In this document: in pieces, positions 10,076 to 20,068 of the stretch
How positions within the stretch are numbered: position 1 is the first letter of the stretch
How the letters are laid out: every line of letters begins with the position of its first letter
Source: Chloropicon primus
Lineage: Eukaryota > Chlorophyta > Chloropicophyceae > Chloropicales > Chloropicaceae
DNA length: 64,000 bases
Direction: 5' to 3'
Assembly (NCBI GenBank): GCA_023205875.1
Contig: CP060755.1
Coordinates: 372,001-436,000 of the forward strand
Position numbers and translations under genes: made by a program
The notes under the pieces: model-generated
What the model saw: the letters and a program-made list of their open reading frames with translations, nothing else
Database searches by the model: none
What the model was told of the DNA's origin: nothing

Positions 10076-11393
10076 TCACTTGAGGTAGTACGTCTTGGAG
10101 ACCTCTTCTCCGCTCTGCTCCCCCGAGCAAGCTCTGTGCGAGATCTTCACGTCGTACAGACGCCAGTTCGCTTTCTTCCTGGTCATCTCTATTTGGCCCT
10201 GGACCTTGCTGGCGCCGGTCAGATCGATGGGAGGGTGCACGATGAACCCTTCGTGGCTCCAGTGAGCCTCGTCGTTGTACGGTCCCGTGTCACACTCCAC
10301 TTGGACTAGAGAGGGGTTGTCCGGCGACCCATTGAATTGAACCGCGAACCAGCCGACCCAAAGATCGAAGTTCCTTCTCTTCTCCTTGTCCATGCTGGGA
10401 TCCAAATCGATGCAGAAGCTCTGGCTCACGCCCTTCACGTCATCATGAGTTGCGGTGAGAAGATCAATTTCCTTTACCGCCACGGGAGGTCCGAGCAACT
10501 CGTTCGCCTCGAGGTGCACGCTGCAACTCGAGTGCAGGGCGAGCTCTCGCACCTCGTCCTTGTACATGTCCGACAGGCACGTCAAGTCGATCTCGCATTC
10601 GTTGAACATGTAATCTTTCACCTCGTCGAACTCCTCGAGAGATTCGTGGTGGGCTTCCACTCTGCTCTCGCCGTGCCTGGACGAAGAAGCTGCGGCGAGG
10701 AACATCTTGCAGTGGGAAGGGTAGATGGCTCCGGTGCTCTTCAGGAACTTGTCCCTCGCAAGGATTACGTTGTCTATCATGGACTCCTGCAGGAGGAAGT
10801 GGCCCATGAAGTCGGATACGATGATATCCACCTTCTCTGGCAGGTCCGCCTCCTCCACGCAGCACTCGAGCACGGTCACGACGTCTTCCAGGCCGTGAGC
10901 TCCCACCAGCTTCCTGGCGTGCTTGGTCGCATTCGTGGCCTCCACGGCATACACCTTTCTGGCCCCGGCTCTGGCAGCCAAGATGGAGAGAACCCCGGTC
11001 CCGCAGTCAACGTCCAGGACCACTTTACCCGAAAAGTTGTCCTTGTTCTCGTCTATTGCTGTCCGGTAGGCGTCCATACGGACGGGGTCGTACAGCATAT
11101 CCATCTGACTTATGAGGTAGCCGTAGGAGAAGAAGTAGTTGGAGTCCTCGAGTGCAGTTACCTTTCCGTCCCAGTGCAAATCTTTCCCACTTCCCCCCGT
11201 TTCTCGCTTGTTCTGCCTCTCAGACCTCCCTGTCTGCAAGTTCGGACGCAATCTCCCGCTCAGGCTTGCACAAACCTCAGCACATGTATTACCGAACCAT
11301 TGCTGACCAGCCAGGTTCTCAACACAAAGAGCTACGTACGTCTACAGCATTGCCAAACAAACCCTCGTTAACAGTGCTAACTTTGCGACCCAT
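10076..11393 (-). CDS. PRMT10: Protein arginine methyltransferase, PRMT10-like
   Basis: S-adenosylmethionine-dependent arginine methyltransferase of the plant PRMT10 type. The large exon is 11233-10076. It lacks an ATG before the family N-terminus, but a first exon 11393-11340 (MGRKVSTVNEGLFGNAVD, donor GTACGT) joins in phase 0 to the acceptor TTGCAG, giving 403 residues. PRMT10 features: NYFFSYGYL (50-58), dimer-arm and C-terminal segments such as YPSHCKMFLA and GWFAVQFNG, and the KTYYLK end. Key motifs deviate. Motif I is VLDVDCGTG (89-98) where plants have DVGTGSG. The double-E loop is SDFMGHFLLQES (158-169), with D159 replacing the first glutamate and E168 kept. The THW loop reads AHW. 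Activity or product may therefore differ. Divergent from histone H4. Confidence 0.88.
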
Positions 11394-12260
<867 letters not shown>

Positions 12261-12792
12261 GCCCTTCCGACCGCGGGTCTGGATCCAGCAGACCCCCCAC
12301 ACACAAATTGTATTGTTCAAAGAAGAAGAAGAACAATTCAAAAGAAAAAAAACAATATTTACCAAACTGGTGTTCTATAACACCACTGATCCCGGCGAAA
12401 GCTTATCAACTGCAGCAACACACACACACTTGTTTCCCCAGTAAACAAGAGCCCCGCTCGTCCAAGAGATGGCTTTAGGCAAACTGTCTCTCTCGTGCGC
12501 GCGCTTTCACCGTTCCGCCCACCGAATCGGTGCGAGAGAGACTCTCCATCTCTCAAAGCCAAACAAAGGGAACAGCCAATCCATCCATCAAGCAACGCTG
12601 CGCTTGTGTCCAATGTCTCGCATGCAGGCCAAGGGATGAGAATGCTGATGCTCTCAAGCCCTCCTCTCTCACTCTGGGGAGCCGCAGGGACAGAAGCGTG
12701 TACTCACTTTCAAAACAAAAATGGTTCGTAAGTGTTCATAATAATACATTTATTGATTCCTATCGTAGTAGTGGCACAAGCTGGGTGGGCAA
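12261..12792. other. H4-H2B convergent intergenic region
   Basis: Holds the two hairpins after H4 and, for H2B on the minus strand, an AATAAA hexamer at 12754-12749, 39 bases beyond the H2B stop. No gene seen. Confidence 0.5.
12275..12295 (+). terminator. Candidate histone 3' stem-loop after H4
   Basis: Fifteen bases after the H4 stop lies GGGTCTG, a 7-nt loop, then CAGACCC: a perfect 7-bp stem. Replication-dependent histone mRNAs of animals and volvocine algae end in a stem-loop close to the stop codon, so position and size fit; the loop sequence differs from the animal consensus. A second hairpin (ATTGTTC / GAACAAT, 12312-12337) follows. Confidence 0.5.
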
Positions 12793-13152
12793 TTAGGCAG
12801 AGGTGTACTTGGTGACCGCCTTGGTTCCCTCGGAGACGGCGTGCTTGGCCAACTCTCCTGGAAGGATGAGCCTGACAGCGGTCTGGATCTCCCTGGAGGT
12901 CACGGTTGGCTTCTTGCTGTACCTGGCGAGCTTGGAGGCCTCGCCGGCGATCTTCTCGAAGATGTCGTTGATGAAGGAGTTCATGATCGACATGGCCTTG
13001 GAGGAGATACCGGTATCAGGGTGCACCTGCTTGAGGACCTTGTAGATGTAGATCTTGTAGGTCTCGACCTTGGCCTTTCTCTTCTTGGTGCCGGAAGCTC
13101 CCTTCTTCACGGTCTTCTTGGCAGGCTTCTTGTCAGCTTTCTTTGGTGGCAT
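12793..13152 (-). CDS. H2B: Histone H2B
   Basis: Core histone, 119 residues, intronless. The basic N-tail [14 protein letters not shown] is followed by the histone fold ([34 protein letters not shown]) and the C-terminal helix ending AVTKYTSA, with the conserved lysine that is ubiquitinated in other eukaryotes. The start was set at the MPPKK methionine since the upstream in-frame residues do not fit the family. It is divergent from H2A, sharing a 431-bp promoter interval. Confidence 0.99.
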   Translation of the reverse strand: MPPKKADKKPAKKTVKKGASGTKKRKAKVETYKIYIYKVLKQVHPDTGISSKAMSIMNSFINDIFEKIAGEASKLARYSKKPTVTSREIQTAVRLILPGELAKHAVSEGTKAVTKYTSA

Positions 13153-13583
13153 CTTGAATGAGGTGTTACTTTCTTGGGGGTGTTGTGCGACGAGTGGCTC
13201 GTTGTTCTGGTCAGCCAAGGTACCCTGCGCCCGCCTCCAGTCACCTCCTCCATCATCGTTTCAAGCGGAGGAGAAACCGAAGTCTCCCTTTTGAAAACAA
13301 AACGCGGGAATTTCGAAAGGGAGACACGCGACGGACATCGTAAAAGACTCTATTGAAAAGACGTCTTAAAGGCCCAATCTTGGGTTTTGACAAAAACGAA
13401 ATGGTTTCAACATTTCCGTATTCGGTTTCGCTTTCGCTTTCGTCGCGATGGCGTCCGTGTTCCAGGGCGGGCCCCGGTGCGCAGTCGATCAAACGCAAGG
13501 TGAACGCCGTCGCACACTACAGCACGAAGCGAGCGAGTCAAACAAACACTTCTTCACACAACCAACACTTGTACTTGACCGTC
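13153..13583. promoter_or_regulatory. Shared H2B/H2A divergent promoter
   Basis: Both genes are read outward from here. A near-perfect inverted repeat has 15-nt arms at 13282-13296 and 13311-13325 (one mismatch), enclosing ACAAAACGCGGGAA; GCGGGAA is the core of an E2F site. Each gene also has a CGTCGCACA element near its start: 13182-13192 for H2B (minus strand) and 13508-13520 for H2A. Confidence 0.65.
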
Positions 13584-13955
13584 ATGTCCGGAAGAGGAAA
13601 GGGAAAGAGCGGCAAGAAGGCCGTGACCAAGTCCGCCAAGGCTGGACTCCAGTTCCCAGTGGGAAGGGTCAGAAGGTATCTGAAGAGCGGAAAGTACGCC
13701 ACCAGGATCGGATCCGGTGCCCCTGTGTACTTGGCCGCCGTCCTCGAGTACCTCGCCGCTGAGGTTCTCGAGTTGGCCGGAAACGCCTCCAGGGACAACA
13801 AGAAGTCCAGGATCATCCCAAGGCACATCCAGCTCGCCATCAGGAACGATGAGGAGTTGAGCAAGTTGCTCTCCACCGTCACCATCGCCGCTGGTGGTGT
13901 CTTGCCAAACATCCACTCCGTCCTTCTCCCAAAGAAGTCCGGAAAGAAGGCCTAA
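13584..13955 (+). CDS. H2A: Histone H2A
   Basis: Core histone, 123 residues, intronless, from [14 protein letters not shown] to [10 protein letters not shown]. The histone fold is canonical ([14 protein letters not shown], acidic-patch residues in [19 protein letters not shown]). It is not an H2A.X: the C-terminal SQ motif is absent. No histone-type stem-loop was found just after the stop, unlike H4. Confidence 0.99.
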   Translation: MSGRGKGKSGKKAVTKSAKAGLQFPVGRVRRYLKSGKYATRIGSGAPVYLAAVLEYLAAEVLELAGNASRDNKKSRIIPRHIQLAIRNDEELSKLLSTVTIAAGGVLPNIHSVLLPKKSGKKA

Positions 13956-14621
13956 GGGTTGGGGTTCTCAAAAAAGAAGAAGAATGTATTTCTGTATCTA
14001 TTGTGATTCTGTATTATAACGTCCAAAAACAAAACGCTTGCTGTTCTCCGACTAACTTGTCCGGCCCGCACCGACTTGCTCGTTTCTGTGCCAATTCACA
14101 ACCGACCAGCTTTCCTCCTCCTACCCCATCACACACACACACTAAACATGACGATGGTGGATGATGATGATGGTGACCAGTTTCTTCCCCAAGATCCTCT
14201 GCGTGTGGGTGAATTGAGCCCAGGCCTCAAGGTCAACCCCCAATCCGTCCACAATTTGCTGTGTCCCCCCCACCACACCACACCACACCACACCACGGGC
14301 AGGGAGGGCGCTCTCAAACCAGGAATCCGTGGCGTGCTGCCTCCTGGAAGTCGGGAGGGAGAGAAGAAGGGAGAGGAGGGAGGTGATGGTGATGGTGATG
14401 GCGGGGAAGGAGGGGGACGGCGGTGGGAGGTCGAAGGACAATGAATTCACGCTCCTCTCCCTCTTTCCAAAGAACCCTCGCTTGATGGGGTAACCGGGAA
14501 AGAAGGTCATGGATCATCACTGATCAGGCCAAAAGGGCTTCCCTCTCCCAGATCTCCCTGCTCTTGCTCTGCCAGAAGATAAGGTAAGGTAACAGCGGAG
14601 AGAGGAGGTCGAGAGGGAAGA
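13956..14621. other. Intergenic region H2A-UVR8
   Basis: Contains a tandem CCACA repeat at about 14270-14298, GAT-rich and GA-rich tracts, and several overlapping short ORFs with no recognisable product. Presumably the H2A 3' UTR and the UVR8 promoter. Confidence 0.4.
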
Positions 14622-15995
14622 ATGGGGAGCAAGTACTTGTGCGCGTCGTGCGGAAGCAGCCACACGGCGATCATCTTGAGCGAGAAGAATGCCGTGTTCA
14701 CGTGGGGACGCGGGGAGGACGGACAGCTCGGTCACGGCGACGCGGAGTCTCAAATCGTGCCGGCGCTCGTGCAGGCCCTGGAGGACAAGGAGTGCGACGA
14801 GGTCGTGTGCGGGGCGGAGTACACGATAGCCGTGTCGCACAAGAGGCAGAAGATTTGGAGTTGGGGCTGGGGAGACTTCGGTCGTCTCGGCCACGGCAAC
14901 CCGACGGACCTCTTCATCCCCAAGCAAGTGTCGAGCCTGTGCGATGTCAAGATAAAGATGGTGGCTTGCGGCGATTCGCACACCATGGTGGTCACGGGCG
15001 ACGGGTCCGTCTTCAGCTTCGGAAGGAACCAGAACGGCCAGCTCGGGCTCGGCAGCAAGATCGACAGCATGCTTCCCACGCAGATAATGGACTTGAAGGA
15101 CCACCAGGTCGAGTCCATCGCGTGTGGCGCGGAGCACACGGTGGCTTGCACGTCCAAGGGAAAGACGTTTGCGTGGGGGTGGGGGCTTTACGGCAACCTC
15201 GGCCTCGGCGACAACGAGGACAGGTAAGGCGGGAGGCCCGCAATCACCCGTAACGGTTGGAGCGCGCGGGGGGGGGCGTGGAGCGAAGTGAACTCCTTTC
15301 TTGGCTTGGGAGGTAAGACTGACTCTTTCGCGTTTTCATTCTTTCGCAGGCTGCACCCCTCCGAGGTCCAGAGCCTGACGGCCTCGAACACCTTCATCCA
15401 GACGGTGGCTTGTGGCTGGAGGCACTCCTGCGCCGTGACCGACAAGGGGGAGCTGTACACCTTCGGCTGGAGCAAGTACGGGCAGCTCGGGCACGGGGAC
15501 AACGAGATCGCGGCCACCCCCAAGAGGGTGGCGGCCCTGGAGGGCCGGACCGTCGTGAACGTGAGCGGCGGCTGGAGGCACACCATGACGTCGGACTCCG
15601 AGGGCAAGGTGTACGCCTGCGGCTGGAACCAGTACGGCCAGGTCGGAAACGGAAACAACGAGGACGTGAACACGATGACGGCCATCAAGGCGCTCCAGGA
15701 CGAGTTCGTCACCTTGGTCAGGTGCGGTTGGAGGCACTCTGTCGCCATCACGAAGTCGGACAAGCTCTACTCCTTCGGAAGAGGCGTGCACGGGCAGCTG
15801 GGGCACCCGCAGAGGAAGGACTTCAGCGTCCCCACCCTGCTCACGGGCCTGGACGGCGGCGTCGGGGCCGGATCGAGGCCGGCGGCCCAGGCCAAGGACG
15901 CCGTCCTGATCTCGGCCGCGGATAGGTACGCCACCGTTCCGGACAACCCGACGCCGGGCCAGGGCGCCGCCAAGAAGCTCAAGACGGATCCGTGA
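14622..15995 (+). CDS. UVR8: UV-B photoreceptor UVR8
   Basis: Seven-bladed RCC1-type beta-propeller that senses UV-B through tryptophans and signals to photomorphogenesis genes. Exons 14622-15223 and 15350-15995 (donor GTAAGG, acceptor TTTCGCAG) share one arginine codon and give 415 residues. Blade motifs match plant UVR8 (WGRGEDGQLGHGDAES, WGWGDFGRLGHGN, WGWGLYGNLGLGDNED). Three G-W-R-H motifs put tryptophans at 224, 276 and 328, spaced 52 and 52, exactly as W233/W285/W337 of Arabidopsis. The C-terminal tail has DRYATVPDN, matching the RYAVVPDE segment whose VP pair binds the COP1 ligase. This separates it from ordinary RCC1 proteins. Confidence 0.95.
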
Positions 15996-17059
15996 GCGTA
16001 GTCGAAGGTGGGAGGAAAGAGGAAAGGGGAAAGGGAGGGACATGTAATAATTGTTGTTGAATGGACAATGTTTTCCAGCAGCAAGAAAAAAAAAACCGGA
16101 TTCCAGATCAACACCAATATCGATATCAATATCAATCAGAGGTGTTGTATCTATATCTATTCACACACACAACAACAGCAACCCACACGTGCATGCATGC
16201 ATGCATTGAGAGAGAGAGAGAGAGAGAGAGGGAGAGAAGAGAAGAGCTCCTTGAGGATGTATGTATGTCAATTATTTTCTTGAGGAAAGTCCGTCCGTCC
16301 ACACCACACCTTCCATTGATGGATGGATGGAATGGGATGGATCCAATCCATTCATTCTACCAAGGAGAAGGAAGGAGCAAACTACACAATCCACAATCCA
16401 CAGTCCTTAGTCATCATCCCACCATCGGTCATGACAGCCTCCTCACGCGCCATTGATAGGTCATCGTCCCAGTAAAAATAACGTCTTTAACAGAACCTTA
16501 ACTCTCAGCCTCTCCTTCGGTGTTGCAAAGCAGAGAGGAGCAAAAAAAACGGACGGTCCCTTCGCGCTCGCGCTGTCGGGGTCCAAAGTAATCTCCAGGA
16601 AGAAGAGAAACAAAGGGCGTACGAACGGTGAGGCCCGCTAGATTCACCTCCCTCCCTGTTACAGGACCTCCAAACACTCGGGGAGCTCGTGTTCGTTTTC
16701 TCGGTGAAGTAATAAGGTAATCACTATCGAGTCCTCAGCTCAGCTCACGTGAACGCTGTTACGTGTTCGCTCGTGTTGCTCCGGGCCGGGTCTGGTCTGG
16801 TCTTGAAGTTCTAACCTCTTCCCTCGTACTTCGTTACTTCTTTCCTCCTTCCTCTTCCTCTTCATCTCTCTTGTTCTCCCACCAGTGGTCGTGGTCGTGG
16901 TTGTGGGTGTTGCCAACTTCGACTTCGACTTGGCCCCAAGCCCGAAGGACGAAGGGGCAGACGAAGTGCCAGCGCACGAGTGGCCGAAGAATTTTGGCGG
17001 CACGACTTGGGAGGTGGTTTCTGCGCCTTTCTTGGTTGGGGAAGGGCGGGCCTCGTGCC
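15996..17059. other. Intergenic region upstream of the homeodomain gene
   Basis: The UVR8 3' end has TGTAA at 16043-16047. Then come CATG repeats and a GA tract (16190-16240) and GGAT-type repeats (16315-16345). Between 16885 and 17059 one frame reads VANFDFDLAPSPKDEGADEV..., looking protein-like and preceded by a pyrimidine-rich CCACCAG; it could be an extra 5' exon of the next gene, but no joining phase was established. Confidence 0.4.
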
Positions 17060-17222
17060 ATGAGCTCGGGTAGCAGAAACAAGATGGCAAAAGTTCGGAA
17101 AAGGGTGAACAGGTTCGACGAGTTCGAGAAGGACTTGCTGGAGCGGAAGTACGTGCATCGACTGGGGCAGTTCGAGCCCTCGGACGGCGGGGGAAACCCG
17201 TCGCCAGAGACCCGACTCAAAA

Positions 17223-17263
<41 letters not shown>

Positions 17264-18628
17264 TTTTGCAACTTGTCTTGTGGCCTTTTTGACGAAACGC
17301 ACTACACAACACCCAACCCCGGCAACCGCAGGTTCAAGGCGAACAAGACCCCCAGCTCAGAGGCCTGCCAGGAGATAGCGAACCTGATCAACGACAACAG
17401 GAAGAGCAAGAACACGACGGAAAAGAACGGAGCCATGTTCGTGCTGACGGGGAAGCAGATAAAGTTCTGGTTCGACCACAGGCGAAGGATACAGAACCAC
17501 GGGACGTACAAGCCCCTGAAGCCGGGCTCGAGGAGCTCCAAGAAAGCCTCGACGCCAAAGAGGTCGACCAAGACCGTGAAGGCGGAGCAGAAGAGCGGCG
17601 CCAAGCAGGTGGCGGGGAACCTCAAGGAGGAGTCGAAGCGCCAGCAGCCCGCCAAGGGCCAGCAAGCCTCTGCGAGGCAGCCTGCCGCGGAAGACCAGGG
17701 TGTCGCGAGCACCAGCGGCTCCAAGTCAACAACAGGCCCGGAGATGACGAGCTTGCCGTCCTGGATGCACTCCTTCCAGCTCCTGCCCTTGATGTCCACG
17801 ATGAAGTACGCGACGTATCCCCCGGGGACGGTGATCATCAAGAACGGGGAGCTCTCGGACGACCTGTATTTCCTTCTCAAGGGTTCTGTGAAGGTGATCG
17901 ACGTGAACAACAACGAGGTCGCGGAGCTCAAGGAGGGAAGCTTCTTCGGGGAGATGGGAGTCATTGACAAGGGCCCGAGGACTGCCACCGTGGTTGCGGA
18001 GGACCACTGCCACGCCTTCATCATGTCGGGAGAAGTGGCCAGGGACATGCTGGAGTGCGAGCCGGTGGTGAGCAAGGACGTGGTGGACCAAGCGACCAGC
18101 CGGCTTCTTGACTTGCTCAAGGCCTACGAGACGTCGCCAGCGAGCAAGTTGGTCGGCGCCAACATCCTGAAGTTCAACGTGTACAAGAAGGGGCAAATCA
18201 TCCTCAAAGAGGGCGAGTACACGGATGACTTTTACTTTTTGAGCAAGGGGAGCGTGGTGGTGACGAAGCAAGGGAACTACATCAGCAAGCTCAACGAAGG
18301 AACGTTCTTCGGGGAGATGGCAGCCTTGTGCAGTGGGGCGAGGACGACCACCGTGACTTCGGCCGAGGACTGCGAGGTCTTCTTGCTCCCGGGCGAGATC
18401 TTGAGGATGCTCTCCAAGGACGACAAGGACCTGAAGAATGGCATTGGGGAGACGCTGAGGAACGTCGTTTTCGCAAGGGCGTATGACACAATGATGGCGC
18501 TGACTGATAACTCGATCAGGCCAACGACCGCGGATATCGCTGTGTCAACGATGACCATGAGTGCTGACCTCAAGCTGGCCCTGTTCCAGCTCCTCAAATG
18601 TATACATAACGTTACTGTGAACATATGA
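17060..18628 (+). CDS. Homeodomain protein fused to two cyclic-nucleotide-binding domains
   Basis: A single frame links an atypical homeodomain to tandem CNB domains. From the ATG at 17060 a basic start (MAKVRKRVNRF) leads into helix 1 (FDEFEKDLLERKYV), then helix 2 (NKTPSSEACQEIANLIND) and recognition helix LTGKQIKFWFDHRRRIQN (about 17440-17505). W48, F49 and R53 are present; N51 is replaced by H, and there is a long helix 2-3 insert. A K/Q/A-rich linker follows (17520-17760). CNB-A (about 17770-18080) has FFGEMGVIDKGPRTATV and CNB-B (about 18130-18450) FFGEMAALCSGARTTTV: both keep the phosphate-cassette E and R that bind cAMP/cGMP in PKA and PKG. A CT repeat at 17227-17260, in frame as SLSLSL, is probably intronic (acceptor CAACCGCAG before 17332; donor unclear). 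From about 17340 to the stop the frame is unbroken. Confidence 0.8.
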
Positions 18629-19360
18629 TCATGATTGGGTGTGAGATTAATTTGATTAGAGTGAGCGTAAAGGAAGAAGCGAATTTGATTGTAATTTGTT
18701 AGCGTGATTTTTCTAAAAAACAAAACGCTCGTCGTTTCGTTTTCGATAATGCTGCTCTCAAGCTGCTAAAACTCCCCTCCCTCTCTCTCTCTCTCTCTCT
18801 TGGAAATTTCGACAAACCCTTTTCCCTCCTCTGACCCACCATTGACTCTCTGAAAAACCAGAGAGAGAGAGAGAGAGAGAGGTTCTCTCCCTCTTCTTGT
18901 TGTTGTTGCTGTTCACGAGTTAAAAAGCTACGCCTAAGAAGGAATTAGCACTGCGGAAAAGTTCACCCCCACCCAAGAGCAGAATGCAGAATTCGGCCGG
19001 CCGAAATATATTTGAATAGAGGCGAGATTTCATACCAAGGACGGGGAGTGGGAGAGGCACGAGGAACTCAAGGGAAGAGACTTTCTTCGACTTTGCTTTG
19101 GTCTTGAGGCTTTGGTTTCTGGTGAGGACTTGACTTGGTGGTTCACCTTGTTTTTGAGCAACTTGAATTGAGCAAGGCAGAAAGGCTTTTCGGGTTTTTT
19201 GTCCGAGTTGTTTCGCAAGAGGACAACAAACGAGGCGGAGAGGGGAGAACAAAACGGGACAGATTCCATTCTCGTCTGATCTCTTTGGAAACGGAACAAG
19301 TCTGGCTAGGTTGTTCTGAACGCAAAACCTTTAGGAATTTAAGAGCACAAGGAAGAAAAC
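18629..19360. other. Intergenic region with paired CT and GA tracts
   Basis: A CT repeat at about 18779-18801 and a GA repeat at about 18861-18882 are reverse complements and could pair. Upstream of SSNA1; no gene seen. Confidence 0.4.
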
Positions 19361-19964
19361 ATGGCTTCTCAAGGGGCACAGCTTCAGAACTACAACAACG
19401 AACTCGTCAAATGTAAGTTTTTTGTGTGGGACTGCCGTTCATCCTGGCGCTGCCTCGGCTCGGGAGAGAGACGGGGCGGGGAGCGCTCGAATTGCCTTCC
19501 TTCTTTGCAGGTGCTGCAGCGTCTTTGCGCCCCGCTCTGCTTTCTCTTGCCAGGTGCTTTGCTGCCCACAGACCAAGCAACGGTTTGGTGGCTTCCCCCA
19601 AAAAAGGTTTCAGTTAGTTTTATTTTTGCTGACTCCCTCGCTTTTGCTTTTGTCTTGAAACCTTGGCTTGGGCTGCTCAGGCATCGAGGATCTTCGCGAG
19701 AAGAGGGAGGAGATCAATAGGACTCTGGCAAGTGACGAGCAAGAGAAGGCCAAGATTCAGAATGACCTTGCCATCTTGACGAGGAGGCTGGCCCACCTTA
19801 ACGAGAAGCTCTCCAGGCAAATTGCTTCCAGGAACGAGTACGATAGGACGATTCAGGAGACGGAGGCTGCGTATAGCAAGATCCTTGAATCTTCACAGAC
19901 TTTGCTTACGGTCCTCAAGCGTGAAACTGTAAACATAGCAAAGAAGAGACAGTCGTCATCGTGA
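19361..19964 (+). CDS. SSNA1: SSNA1/NA14/DIP13 microtubule protein
   Basis: Small coiled-coil protein of centrioles/basal bodies and axonemes that self-assembles on microtubules; the Chlamydomonas form is DIP13. Exons 19361-19412 and 19681-19964 (donor GTAAGT, acceptor GCTGCTCAG) split one cysteine codon and give 111 residues (family about 105-120). It starts [18 protein letters not shown], then [13 protein letters not shown], and has the hallmark [20 protein letters not shown] and [13 protein letters not shown], nearly identical to the human protein. The whole chain is one long helix. Its presence suggests a centriole or flagellar apparatus in at least one life stage. Confidence 0.95.
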
Positions 19965-20068
19965 TTTTCTTCCTCGCGGGACAGAGAGAACGGAGAGGAC
20001 GCCACTATGAAAACTAAGACACGAAGTAAAAAAGGTTATTAGAAAAAATTTCATATTTCGGACGCGCG

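Noticed and set aside
16885-17073. Protein-like frame before the homeodomain gene
   Set aside because: No ATG and no phase-compatible splice to the next exon was found; kept only as a note.
17227-17260. In-frame Ser-Leu repeat inside the homeodomain protein
   Set aside because: It is translated from a CT microsatellite next to an acceptor-like CAACCGCAG and interrupts the homeodomain, so treated as intron, not protein.
18779-18882. CT and GA tracts as a transposon inverted terminal repeat
   Set aside because: They are simple dinucleotide repeats 60 bp apart with no target-site duplication or coding content between them.
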